NCBI GenBank assembly: GCA_026770575.1
Contig: MU657180.1
Coordinates: 480,705 to 544,704 of the forward strand
DNA from: Pelagophyceae sp. CCMP2097
Taxonomy: Eukaryota > Sar > Pelagophyceae
DNA: 64,000 nucleotides
Direction: 5' to 3'
How positions within the stretch are numbered: the first letter of the stretch is position 1; the number at the start of each line of letters is the position of its first letter. A program made the translations under genes and the position numbers. This document shows positions 20,893 through 30,971 of this stretch, piece after piece. The notes beneath the pieces are model-generated. The model had not been told where the DNA came from, ran no database searches, and saw nothing but the letters and a program-made list of their open reading frames with translations.

Positions 20893-22256
20893 CTACTTGC
20901 CCGCGGGGCCGAGTTGCCGCAGGAAGGCGTCGAGGTGTTGGCCCTGGTACTTCAGGAAGTCAATCTCCTCTTTGCGCTTCTTGTCCTCGACCTAAAGCCC
21001 GGCATTCAAGCGAGGGGGTCCACGGGCGCTCCAAACACGGGGTACGCACGGCCTTGTGCTCGTTCTCCCTCTTCTCGATGACTTCCACCCCATTGCGCAG
21101 CTCGACGACCTGGTGCTCCAGATCCGCCGACTCGCCCTCGAGCGCACAGATGCGCTGCTCGAGGTCGGCCATGCCCTGCTCGGCCTGCAGCTGCTTGCGG
21201 ATGCCGAACGTGACGGAGGAGTCGTACAAAGTCTTGTACGCATCCACCGTCATGCGCACCTACCGCAGAGCGTCTTCGCGTCCACCGTAATGCGAGTAGC
21301 GTCTTCGATTCCACGTTCAAGCGCACCTCGTCGCGCGCGCGCAGCAAAAGCAGGCCGCGCTCCGGGCCGTCCAGCGTGATTTGGCGGATCAGCTCGGAAA
21401 ACGTCTGGCTGTACAAATCCTCGCGCACCTACAGACGACCCTCGAAAAGCCAGCCGGCAAGCCGGAAGAAGCGATTTTTCCGCGCGCGAGAGCAACGGGC
21501 CGCCTCATAAGCCCCGGGGGTCTCTCGGTCGCAAGAGCGCTTACGGGGCAGATGCCCGCCTCGCGCGCCTGCCTCTCCAGCAGCCGCTTGTCCAGCTCCT
21601 CCTGCAGCGAGATGACGTCGAGGCGCGTCGCCTAGAGGCGCCGGCGTCGACGTGCGCGGGCGACAGACGGGCGGTCCGGAAGACCGGCCCCGCGACGGCC
21701 GCTTTCGAGGCCTCGGCAACAAGGGACGCGCCGTCTGCTTCGAGACGTGCTGCATCCACGTGCCGGACTCCTGCGTCCACTCCCGCGGAGGCAGCATCGA
21801 GTTGAGCATTTCGTCCAGTGGGCTCGCAGACCTACGCACGGCCCGTCGTCCGTTCGTCCGAAGAGGTCCAAACGCGAGCCGGTCTCGCGATGGGTCGCCC
21901 CGCGCAAGAAGGACGCGGTGGCTCGGGGGTCTCGTTACGCGTCGGCTCTTTGCGCCATCATCTGCTGCTCGTCGTTGTCGAAGCCGACGAACAGCGGCGC
22001 ATCATGCTTCAAAAGGCTCTGCGGCGGGTCGCACTCCGGCACCTACACGCACGCGCGTCGCGCCCGGCGCACCCAAACGGCAAAGGAGGCAACGATCAAT
22101 CACATCCAGCGCGTCCGCGCACCTCCATCGGCTCGGGACGCACAACGCAAACGCAAAACTGAACCACCTACCGTCGGTCCCGCACGAATAATCGCCGAAA
22201 ATTGGTCTCTTCTGACCTTGCCAGTGGGGCGCCTTGGCGGAGTCGGTGGTCCTCAT
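20893..22256 (-). CDS. DNALI1: Axonemal inner-arm dynein light chain p28 (DNALI1)
   Basis: Component of inner dynein arms in motile cilia. About seven exons. The spliced protein follows the family along its length: MRTTDSAKAPHWQGQKRP start, QSLLKHDAPLFVGFDNDEQQ, SPLDEMLNSMLPPREWTQES, TRLDVISLQEELDKRLLERQ with AREAGICP, LREDLYSQTFSELIRQ-like REDLYSQTFSELIRQIT, ERGLLLLRARDE, VRMTVDAYKTLYDSSVTFGI, RKQLQAEQGMADLEQRI, then VEDKKRKEEIDFLKYQGQHL and the end FLRQLGPAGK. Introns near 21324-21263 and 21047-20997 end in TAG and keep phase; the N-terminal exon joins are approximate. Nothing is missing from the family core. The gene is divergent from the SHIPPO gene with about 240 bases between starts, fitting co-expression during ciliogenesis. 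It implies that the organism has, or recently had, a motile flagellum. Confidence 0.9.
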
Positions 22257-22496
22257 CTGTGATCGTGACGGCGGTCTTCAGCCCGCCCGGACCGGCCTAA
22301 AAAAAAGTGGTGTACAATTTTTGAAATTGTAACAGTTGACGATTCCCCCAAATGGCCAAAATTTGCAGCGAAACAGCTGACTTCATCAATCTCAACGCAA
22401 GCCGCGCAGCTTCCCTGCTGGTCCTTCCCGACGAGGACCGAGTCTCGCCACGGGGGATCACGCGGGCACGGCGCGGCGTCGCGGCGCAAAGCGGGG
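22257..22496. promoter_or_regulatory. Shared divergent promoter of two ciliary genes
   Basis: 240 bases separate the ATG of DNALI1/p28 (minus, 22256) from the ATG of the SHIPPO-repeat gene (plus, 22497). A near-central palindrome, ACAATTT-TTG-AAATTGT, lies at 22314-22330, next to an A-run (about 22299-22306). I find no canonical RFX X-box (GTTGCCATGGCAAC). The region is AT-richer than the genes on either side. Confidence 0.5.
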
Positions 22497-24489
22497 ATGA
22501 TGACGATGCCCGAGTATTCACCGACGACGCCCGAGTATTCGCTCGGCGGCAAGGGCGTCGCGCGCGGCCCTCTGAAAGCGCGCAACAGCGACTTTGTACC
22601 CGGACCCGGAGCGTACGACCACGACGAGGCGCTGGGCAAGCAGGCCGACTCGCGCCGCCGGAGCGCCGTACGTCCGGCGTCTGGTTTACGAGAGCGCGGG
22701 GGATGCCGTATCGACGCGGCCTGCCGGGTCCCGGCCGTCGGCGGCCCCGGTGCGGCGGCGATGGTGCGGTCCGGCCCTCCGGCGCCGCGTCGCAGCTCTG
22801 TCGCAGCTCTGCGCCTTTGAGCTGCACCTTTAGGCTCAGCCGCAGTTTCCGGCCACGGACCGCCGCCAGGCGACAAAGGTCTTCCAGGGCCTGCCCCGGC
22901 CGGAGATGGTCTTGAGCCCGGGCCCGTGCAACTACGAAATCGGGAGCCCTATAGGCGAGCCGGCGATCAGGGCGTTTTCCTCGTTTGCCTTTGGCCAAAA
23001 GTTTGGCGCTGCGGGCACGGCCCCGCGCGGCATCCGCTTCGCGGGGAACCCGGGCCCGGGCGAGTACGACGCGCGGCTGAAGCCCAACGCGCTGGCCGCG
23101 TCGTTTGGCATCTCGGAGCGCACGAGTTTCGCCGGCGCCGTGAAATCGGGTCTGGCCGTGGCACCGGCGGCATTGTCGTCGCTCGGGAGCAGCTCGGTGC
23201 GGCCCGTCAGCGCCGCGTTTTCGTTCGCCGGCGGGCCGCCGACGGTGCCGCGCGAACGGCCGCCGGCGGCGGCGCGGCCGCGGACGACTGTGGCGCGGCG
23301 CGGGGCGACGGTCATGGGTCGGGACCCGCAAAAGTACGCCTGGCTCTCCGTCTTCCCCGGCGGCCCCGGCGGCGCAAAACCGCAGGCGCGCGTCGGGCCG
23401 GCGGCGCCGAGGTCGAGAGACTTTACGAGGCCGGCGGCTTTTAGCTTTTGTAAAGACGATCGGTTTACAGAAAATACCTACACGCCCCACCGCCCCACGT
23501 GCAAAAGCGCCACGCCGGGGCCTGTCTACGACATCCCAGAGGTCCTCGGCGTCGCCGCGCCGGCGTTTTCCTTCGCGAGCAAAGACGGCGCCGCGTCGCC
23601 TCGCCAAAAAGCGAAGACGGACGACACGCCCGGCCCCGGCACGTACAACATCCGCCTCGAGCACCGCTTGGAGGCGCTCCTCGAGGCGGAGCAAGTCGTG
23701 AACGACCTTGGTGGCCTCGTCTCGCCCATGCTGCGCCGCAACTCGTCTTTGCGCCGGAGCCCCGCGCGTCGAAGCGGGTCGCCACGAAGCGGGTCGCCGC
23801 GGCGCGGTGCTTCCCCGCGGTTTGACGACACCGAAGCCGTCGCGCTGGCGACGGTGGTGTCGTCGGCGTCGGAATTCGGTTGGAAGTTTGGCGACGTGCC
23901 TTCGCAGCCGACTTCGCCGGCTTATTCCTTTGGCGTGACAACGCGCGCGGAAAGGGCGAAGTGCTTCGGCGCCGGCCTGTTGAACAAGGACCACGCGGGC
24001 CTGCAGTCGCCGGGCCCGGGGACGGCGAAGCAGGGCCTGAAAAACACACACGCGGCTACGAACGCCTCCGACGAGCCCATGCCGCCGCAGTTCAGCTTTG
24101 GCGGCCGCGGCGTCGAAAGGAACGCGTCGCCGCGGCAATACACCGACGCCGGGCCCGCGCAGTTCGGTGATTCGCACGGTGGGGCCTTTGGAGCCGACCA
24201 GATTGCCGCGTCCTTCGACAAGGCGCCGCGGTCCGCCATCGACCGCCATTTCGTGCCAAACGACAAACCGCCTCACATCCCGTCCGTCGTGCCCGAGTTC
24301 TCCAAAACACCCGGACCCATATACTTGGAGGCATCGTCCGCGGGCGTCACGAGCGTGGGCAAGCAGCATCAGTCTGCAAAACAAAACGCCCCGAACTTTG
24401 GCTTCTCAAAGGCCACGCGAGAGAAGCAGGCCAAGCTCTACACGCCCCAGTCCGGCGCGCGGCCCCGCCGCGAGATGAACCCGTTCTAA
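22497..24489 (+). CDS. SHIPPO/STPG-repeat (sperm-tail PG-rich) protein
   Basis: Two exons, 22497-22667 and 22834-24489 (166-base intron, phase 0), give 608 residues. The protein is Pro/Gly-rich and carries at least seven PGP motifs at intervals: FVPGPGAYD, LSPGPCNYEIG, NPGPGEYDARL, TPGPVYDIPE, TPGPGTYNIRL, QSPGPGTAKQG and TPGPIYLEAS, many preceded by a F-S/A-F-G motif (AFSFAS, QFSFGG, PNFGFS). This is the SHIPPO repeat found in microtubule-associated ciliary proteins such as ODF3 and other STPG proteins, several of which lie in the lumen of axonemal doublets. The product probably binds axonemal or cortical microtubules. It is head-to-head with p28. Confidence 0.85.
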
Positions 24490-24875
24490 GGCCCGACACG
24501 CCGCCGCGCGCCAAGAGCCCCGCCGCCGGAAGAGGCAGAGTCCGCCCACCCCGCGCAGCACGTCGGCGTCGCGCCTTAAGAGGCGACGCACGTCCCGACG
24601 ATGCACCCCGCACGCTTCTCCTTTCCTATAGACCCATTTGTATTCCACACAAGCCTGTCGTCGCAACGCGAGCGCCGTCGAGGATGGGTATCGTTGTGGC
24701 CTCCCGTCGGGCATCGACGCGGTCCCAGATGGTCCACGGTCGTCGCGAGTCCTCTTCTTTACTTCGCCGAACGGTCGGACCGGACGCCGTGGCAGTCGTC
24801 GAGGTCTCGTGCGGTGCGGGGGCCTGACGGATGTGGCAGGAGGGGCGCATCCGGCAGCGTCTGCTCGCCTGGCGT
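24490..24875. other. Intergenic, convergent 3' ends
   Basis: Nothing recognisable between the SHIPPO gene and the stop of the minus-strand low-complexity gene. Confidence 0.4.
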
Positions 24876-27350
24876 CTAGCCGAAGCCGCGCATCCAGTCG
24901 GGCAGGCCCGACTCGTCGACAGGGGCGGGGGGCGGGTTCATGGCTGGGGTGGCTTGGTAGAGCGGCTTCGGTGGAGTCGGCTGGTACGACTGCGTTGGCT
25001 GGTACACGGCCACCGGAGCCGCCGGCGCCGCGGGCGGCGGCCACGCGCTCGTGTTGCCCTACACAACGCAGTCGACGCAAAACGTTGACGCCGCAGGCCG
25101 GACGCGGGGTTTGTACAGTCGACATGGTGTTCCACCACCCTTCCGCCGCCGGCGCCGGCGCCGAGGTCGCCATGGGCTGCATGGGCTGCATAGGCTGCAT
25201 GGGCGACGAGGCGGCTGCGGGGCCCGTTGGCCACGCTGGCGCCGAGGCAGGAGCCTACGCCCGCGGTCGGCTCGCAGAGAAAAGCCCCAAAGCCGGGCTC
25301 GCCGCACCGGGAACACCATGGGCGCGGCCGGCGCAGCGTAGCGCTGCGGAGCCGGCGGCACGGCCGGCGGCGCGGCGCGCTGCGGCACTTGCGGCGGCGC
25401 CGACCGCTGCGGCACCGCCGGGGCCGTGTACTGCGGCACCGCCGGGGCCGTGCTCTGGAGCCACGTCGGCTGCTGCGGGACAGGCGGCGCCTGGCGCAGC
25501 AGCGTCCGGCCGCCGGTCGAAAGAGGGGCCGCAGCGGCGAGGGCGCACCATGGGCGCCGCGGGCCGCGCAGGCGCCGCGGGGGCCGCGGGGCGCGCCGGC
25601 ACGTCGGGCGGTGGCGTGCCGAGCGACGGTGGCGGCCTGCGTTCGCCGTTTGCGCTCGCGGCGACGAGCGTGGCGACACGTGCTCCGGGGCGCTGGGCTG
25701 CGTGCGGTCTGCTGGGCGGCACCGGGCGCTCCGGTTTTGGCGGCGGCGAGTCGCGCGCCGGGACGGCCTGCGTCCGCACCCGTCCGCCGCATTGGGCATC
25801 AGAGAGCGAAGCGTGGCTCACCGGGGCCGCCTGCGCGATTCCCGACGGGAAGGCGCCGTAGGCCGCGGGTGCCGGCGCGTAGGCCGCGGGAGCCGTCGCA
25901 AAGTCCGACGGGAACGCGCCGTAGGCCGTCGCCGTGCCCGGGAAGGGCGGCGCCGCCGGGGGCGCCGCCCGCGCGGCGGGGATGGGCGGCGGCATGGCCC
26001 GAGGGGGAGCCGCGGGCGGGGGCCTGCGCGTATTCGCGCAGTGAGTCGTCGCGGTGAGTTCGTCGAACCAAGGCGCGCTTCCGCCCCCCGCTTTGTTCGC
26101 GCGCGTACTCCTCGACGCACGTGGCTGCAAAGTCGTTGAAGGCGAATGGGTCCGAGCCCTCAGCGGGCCCCGAGTCGACGGAGAAGATGCCCGCGAGCGG
26201 CGTCTGCCTCGGCGCCTGTGCCGGCGCCTGTGCCGGCGCCTGTGCCGGCGCCTGTGCCGGCGCCTGTGCCGGCGCCTGTCCCGGCGGCGGCGGCGGCGGC
26301 GCGCGCGATGCGTTGGACGACGAGGCCTGTTCGGGCGGGGCCTCCATGCCGCGCGTCGTGGCGTATTTGGACAATGTAGCGGCAATAGGCATGTCCGCGG
26401 CCCAGCACTTTGAGCCGCGCTTCTGCCGGTCCAGGATCGACGGCCCGGCGTTCGCCGACGCGGTCGTCAGCAGCGACGCGCGCCGCGCGCCCTGGTGCGA
26501 GATGAGAGGCGGCGCCCCGCTCACGAGCCTACAGCCGCCGTAGGAAAAAAGGACGTCCCAGAAGCGCCTACCGCCAAAGACAATACGCACAGGCTCGCGC
26601 GCCGCGCCGGGGCGCGCCGGGACGCGCTCCGCGCCAGCGTCGTGGTCCTGCGGGCGAGCGCCGTTGCGATCCATCGGCGGCCGCGCGAATCTTTCGGAGG
26701 GCATCGGGGCGGGACTTTGCCGTCGGGAGGGACGCACTCGATGGGCGCCGCGTCCGAGGCCGCCCCCGGCGGCGCCAGGCTCGAGTCGCCGCGCCTGCGC
26801 GGCGCGTCTGCGTGGCGCGTCCTCGGCGCGGCGCCCCGCCGGCGGCTCGGCGGCGGCGCTCCGGCATCCTTTGCGGATTTGCGGGGCGACGCACTCGAGG
26901 GCCTCCATGCGCGCCATGGTCTCTGCGAGCGTCGGCGGTGCCTTCATCACGACGGCGGCCCCGCCCGATGCCGGCGCCGCCGACGCAACGCCGTCGTCGG
27001 CCGCGTCGACCGGCTCCGGGCGCGGAGCCTGCACCGCCTGGGGTCCTCTGCGCCGCGCGGGTCGCGTGCGCCCGGCGAGGGCGGACGCGCCTCGAGCTTG
27101 GCTGAGACGCGCCGCGTGTGCGCTTGCTCCTGGGCCGCCCAGAGCATGTCGTCCATCGCCGAAGACGCGAAGCGATTCGCGGGCCTGCGCGCGCGCCGGG
27201 TACATCGAGCGCCGCGCAAGGAGACGGCCTCTGGAAAAGGTCGATTCGCGGCGCCGGGGCGCACGGCTCGTTTGCCGGCGCCGGCCGAGGCTCGGCCGGC
27301 GACTGCGGCTCCGCCTCGACGACCTTCTTCTTCGAGAACATGCCCATCAT
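24876..27350 (-). CDS. Pro/Ala/Gln-rich low-complexity protein
   Basis: Unrecognised. It starts MMGMFSKKKVVEAEPQSPAE at 27350 and, after several short introns (edges approximate), includes SSAMDDMLWAAQEQAHTRRV, APPTLAETMARMEALECVAP, AADMPIAATLSKYATTRG, a PAQA repeat and then SDPFAFNDFAATCVEEYARE. Next come long Pro/Ala/Tyr stretches (AYGAFPSDFATAPAAYAPAP, VPQYTAPAVPQ), and it ends YQPTQSYQPTPPKPLYQATP, then DESGLPDWMRGFG and TAG at 24876-24878. Most of the protein looks disordered. The short hydrophobic-acidic motifs (DPFAFNDF, LPDWMRGF) could be docking motifs of an endocytic or RNA-granule scaffold, but this is a guess. The opposite strand also has long open frames here because of base composition. 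I prefer the minus strand because of the coherent C-terminus and the repeats. Confidence 0.5.
26211..26282 (-). repeat. 12-base tandem repeat encoding PAQA units
   Basis: Six consecutive 12-base units (GGCGCCTGTGCC on the plus strand, the last with one change). On the minus strand they encode alternating Pro-Ala-Gln-Ala next to a poly-Pro run. The near identity of units suggests recent slippage or expansion. Confidence 0.92.
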
Positions 27351-27739
27351 GACTCCCTCGAACCTCGCAGCGGCCGGCCTCTTCGTGGACCGACTCGGCC
27401 GACTCGGGAGACCAAGGAGACTCGGGCGTGCGGGACCATTTCTTTGGCGCGCGGGTTTTTTAGCGGCCCGAGGATAGATGTCAACGGGAGAATATGGGGT
27501 CCGTGCAGAACCGGGTTTTAAGGCGGCCGAGGCGGCGGAGGGCGCGAGGCCCGCGCCGGGCGAGGTCGTTCGTCGGAGAGTTCACAAGTTAATCATTGCT
27601 CGCTTAAGATCCACCCTGGGTGGGGCTGGCCCATTAGGGTATAACCGGCTAATCAGTTCCAAAGTCAGGCTCCCGGTCCAAAAGGCCCGGGTGCCATGCC
27701 TGCGGGAGTGGTTTGTGCCCTTTGCGCTTGACGTCCCCC

Positions 27740-28480
27740 TCATGCAAGTACTCATTAAATTTGGTTGTCTCTTTTAAAATTTAAAATTTGTACAAAGTTA
27801 TTTTTGTATTTACTTTTGAATGCAAATCCGGTTTGCATTTCAAATTGACTTGCAAACTGCAGGTCCTTTTAAGCTTGTCGATCTCGAGCTTGAGTAGGAA
27901 TTCCTAGACCACAGGATGAGTATCGCGGCCCGGGGGAGTCCGCACTAGGCTCCCAGACAGACACAAAAAATAAATCTCCCAACGGACGCAACATCGGCTC
28001 CAAAAAGGTGCATTGTCTTGCGCGGCCACTCGCACTGTCGAATTAGATTATCACCGGAAATCTATTAACTATTTTTGGCTCGTGAAGGTGGCTGGCGCTG
28101 CGCCGGCCACTCCCGCGAGACGCCCTGGGCGCGCTTGTTTGGCTTTTTCGACAACTGCCTTATTTTGGCGAGTCTCTGCGAAAGCTTCTTAATTTAGTAG
28201 TTAATCAAGTCTAAACCTTAGGGCCCAAATCAAAAGTCGATGAAGGCGCCAATGAGTTCCCGGCCAATTGAGACAGACGTTAGGGGCACTGTGCCCGAAC
28301 GTTATGTCCAAATTGGCCGGCAATTCCTTGCCTCCAAAGTAGGCTACTAAAATTTCGCGGTTTGAGACGTTTCTTCTTCGCGTGCTGGTCTCCGAGGCGC
28401 CAACTAATGCGACTGGAGGGAGCGGCAAGAGCGCACGCGCTAAAAAAAGTTATCTTCGGCGATTTCTGTTGTGCAAATTT
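27740..28480. other. AT-rich island with a palindrome, no gene seen
   Basis: About 740 bases are clearly AT-richer than everything around, with runs such as TTTTAAAATTTAAAATTTG. A near-perfect 21-base palindrome AATGCAAA-TCCGG-TTTGCATT lies around 27819-27839. The only open frame of note (minus, 28201-28428, 75 codons) has no known similarity. It separates the divergent low-complexity gene (27350) and UIM/SAM gene (28542), so it contains their promoters. The composition suggests an inserted or decayed mobile or organelle-derived segment, or an AT-rich regulatory/scaffold region. Confidence 0.45.
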
Positions 28481-28541
28481 GACAGTGTCGTACGATTAGG
28501 CCGCGGCGGTGGCGCGTTGAGTTCCGGCTCTCCGCGGCGCG

Positions 28542-30572
28542 ATGGCGGTCGGCAAGAAGTTCAGCAAGCCTGCCAAGGATAAAACGGTGCTACCGCACCT
28601 GCCAGGCGTGTCGTCGACGCCGCCCCTGAGCGCCGAGGGTGGCAAGCGCCGGGTGCGGGCCGTCGCCTGCCACTTCACGCGTTTGTTGGTCTACGCGGTG
28701 CTGTTGTTGCTCGCGCTCGACGCGCTGGTCCGGACGGGTACGGAAACCGTCATCTTCCAGCTCTTTGGCCTCGTCGCCGCATTGCTCGCAATCTACCTCG
28801 TCGACACGTGGCTCTCCACGCCGCCATCGCGAAAAAAAGCGGCCAGCCTGGCGGCGCTGCGCGACGCGGCCAAGCCGCTAGAGCCGGCCAAGCCGCCAGA
28901 GCCGCCCGCCGCCCAAATCGAACCGGTTTTGGCGGCCGAGGTGGCCGACGACGCGGCGGCCGACGCTTTGGGCGACGGCGACGGCGCGGAGGACCGCGAG
29001 CGTCGGCAGCGGAAGCGCGCGGCGCGCCTCGACCAGGACAATGCGGCCCGCGCGGCGGCTTTGGCCGATTCGGCGCAGCGCAAGCAGGCCCAGCAATCCA
29101 AGCGCGAGGCCCAGCAATCCAAGCTCAAGGCGCGGCTCCGCGCCGCCGAGGCGTCGGAGGCGGCCGCGCCGCCGCCCGAGGTGTTTCGCGCCGCGCCGTC
29201 GCCCGCCGAGGCCGCGGCCCGGCGGGCCCAGTGCGCGCGCGACGTCTCTGAGGCCGCCGCGGCTGCGCGGGCAGCCGAGGCGATCGAGGCGGCGCGCGAG
29301 GCGCTCGAGCAGCGCCGGCGGCGGCAGGAGGCGCGCCAGCGGCAGCGCGACCGCGACCGCGAGCGCAAGCGGGCCGCCGACGCCGCCTCGCCCGCCGCTC
29401 GGCCGCCGGACCCCGGCCGCCCGCCGCCGCCGCAGACGCTCGTCGCCATTTTCCCGCCGCCTCCGCAGACGCTCGTCGCCATGCCGCCGGTGGCGCGGAC
29501 GGAGCAGGAGCTCGTCGACGAGGCGATGAAGCGGTCGCGCCTCGAGGCGTGGGCGGCGCGGTGGGACGGCCCAGCCGGCGCGCGGCCGCAGACCGCGCAG
29601 CCGCCGCAGCCGCCGGGCGCGCCGCAGCTCCGGCTGCTCGAGGACGACCTCTTGGCCGAGGCCATCTCGCAATCTCGGCTCGAGGCGGAGCGCGCGAGCG
29701 GCGCGCCTTCGTGGGCCGCGGTCGGCGGCCGCGCGGGGTCGTTGGAGTCGTCGCACGAATCGGCGTTCGACGCCGCCTACCCGCGGCCGTCGGCGGCGCG
29801 AAACCCGCCGCCGGCCGACGAGGACGCAGCCCTTGCCGAGGCGCTGCAGCGGTCGTTTGAGGACTCTGCGCGCGCGTTGGAGGAGCGCTCGGCGCTGCCT
29901 GCCGACTTTGACGAGCGCTCGGCCTTTGAGCGCGCCCTCGAGAAATCGCTCCTCGACCAGCGCATGGGCGCCGACGACGACGACGACGATGCGTGGGACG
30001 ATGAGGTCAAGGGCGGCGACGACGGCGACGACGGCTACTACGACGAGGTCAAGGGCGGCGACGACGGCTTCTACGAGGAGTCCAAGGGCGAAGACGACGG
30101 TTTCTATGAGGAGTCCAAGGGCGGCGACGACGGCGGCTTTTACGAGGAGTCCAAGGGCGGCGACGAAGGCGGCTTCTACGAGGAGTCCAAGGGCGATGAC
30201 GACGGCGTCTACGAGGAGTCCAAGGGCGGGCCCTGCGAGTCCAAAGAAGAGTCGAAAGACGAGGTCCAAGACGAAGTCAAAGGAGAGATCCGAGGCGCGT
30301 CAAAAGGCGCGTCCGCGGCGCGCTTTCCCGCGGACGTCGACGACGTCCCGGTGCGGCACATGCTCGCCGACCTCGGTCTCGGCCATCACGCCCTGGCGTT
30401 TGATCGCGAGGAGATTGCGAGCATCCACGACGTGCGCCACCTCGAGGACGGGGACTTTTTGGACCTCGCCGTCACCGCAGACGAGATCCGAGCCATCCGC
30501 ATATGGCTCGAGACCGCCCCAGACGCCCGGGGCCCAAAGGGACCGCCCCGGGCGGCAAAAGTCGCCGCCTAA
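28542..30572 (+). CDS. Two-TM protein with four UIM-like motifs, acidic repeats and SAM-like end
   Basis: A single exon of 676 residues. Basic N-terminus MAVGKKFSKPAKDKTVLPHL; two membrane helices at roughly residues 46-62 (LLVYAVLLLLALDALV) and 70-90 (VIFQLFGLVAALLAIYLV). A long Ala/Arg/Glu coiled coil follows (about 145-290). Four ubiquitin-interacting-motif-like helices come next: TEQELVDEAMKRSRLEA, LEDDLLAEAISQSRLEAE, DEDAALAEALQRSFEDS (a near-perfect UIM) and DERSAFERALEKSLLDQ. Then seven or so tandem acidic repeats of the type ESKGGDDGGFYE. The C-terminal 65 residues (VDDVPVRHMLADLGLGHHAL onward, then HLEDGDFLDLAVTADEIRAI) look like a SAM domain. Known roles of the parts: UIMs bind ubiquitin, SAM domains oligomerise. 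Membrane-anchored ubiquitin recognition is inferred. I know no family with this combination. Confidence 0.8.
   Translation: MAVGKKFSKPAKDKTVLPHLPGVSSTPPLSAEGGKRRVRAVACHFTRLLVYAVLLLLALDALVRTGTETVIFQLFGLVAALLAIYLVDTWLSTPPSRKKAASLAALRDAAKPLEPAKPPEPPAAQIEPVLAAEVADDAAADALGDGDGAEDRERRQRKRAARLDQDNAARAAALADSAQRKQAQQSKREAQQSKLKARLRAAEASEAAAPPPEVFRAAPSPAEAAARRAQCARDVSEAAAAARAAEAIEAAREALEQRRRRQEARQRQRDRDRERKRAADAASPAARPPDPGRPPPPQTLVAIFPPPPQTLVAMPPVARTEQELVDEAMKRSRLEAWAARWDGPAGARPQTAQPPQPPGAPQLRLLEDDLLAEAISQSRLEAERASGAPSWAAVGGRAGSLESSHESAFDAAYPRPSAARNPPPADEDAALAEALQRSFEDSARALEERSALPADFDERSAFERALEKSLLDQRMGADDDDDDAWDDEVKGGDDGDDGYYDEVKGGDDGFYEESKGEDDGFYEESKGGDDGGFYEESKGGDEGGFYEESKGDDDGVYEESKGGPCESKEESKDEVQDEVKGEIRGASKGASAARFPADVDDVPVRHMLADLGLGHHALAFDREEIASIHDVRHLEDGDFLDLAVTADEIRAIRIWLETAPDARGPKGPPRAAKVAA
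29995..30230 (+). repeat. Tandem acidic repeat within the UIM/SAM gene
   Basis: Degenerate units of 33-36 bases encode EESKGGDDGGFYE-like repeats. Each carries one or two aromatic residues (FY, YY, VY) between acidic blocks and a single Lys. Confidence 0.85.
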
Positions 30573-30971
30573 TGTGACTCGGATGATATCCTGTCTCGCC
30601 GCCCGACGACGGCTGGCCTGGGTCCGACGCTCCGGCGCCGAAACGGTGTAGAGGGATGACGGGGTTCAAACTTGGTCACGCGCGTCTCGTGAGAGCCCCC
30701 GATAGCGTCGAGGCTCCCGGGCGCGCCCTCTGGCGTCACACGGGGTTACAGCCCTCGGGCGTCCCACGGTGTTACAGTAGAATCCCTTAGGTAAAAATAT
30801 CCAACCGCCCGCGGCGCCCCGTATGCCGGCCCCGTGAGGCGCGCGCACTTCGGCGCCGGTGGTCGAGATTGCATCGCCGCCCCGTACTCAGTGGACTTCT
30901 CCTTCGAAGATTTGCCCGGGCGCGCGTTTGGCGGCCGGCCACATCCTTGCGGCGCGGCGCGCCGTCGCAGG
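30573..30971. other. Intergenic, convergent 3' ends
   Basis: No gene seen. A short degenerate direct repeat containing CACGG(G/T)GTTACAG occurs twice around 30737-30778. Confidence 0.4.

Noticed and set aside
22297..24384. 695-codon open frame on the minus strand
   Set aside because: Antisense to the SHIPPO gene. Arg/Pro-rich with no domain; typical shadow of a GC-rich coding strand.
28793..30269. Minus-strand Leu/Ser-rich frames
   Set aside because: Antisense of the UIM/SAM gene; hydrophobic look arises from antisense of acidic repeats.
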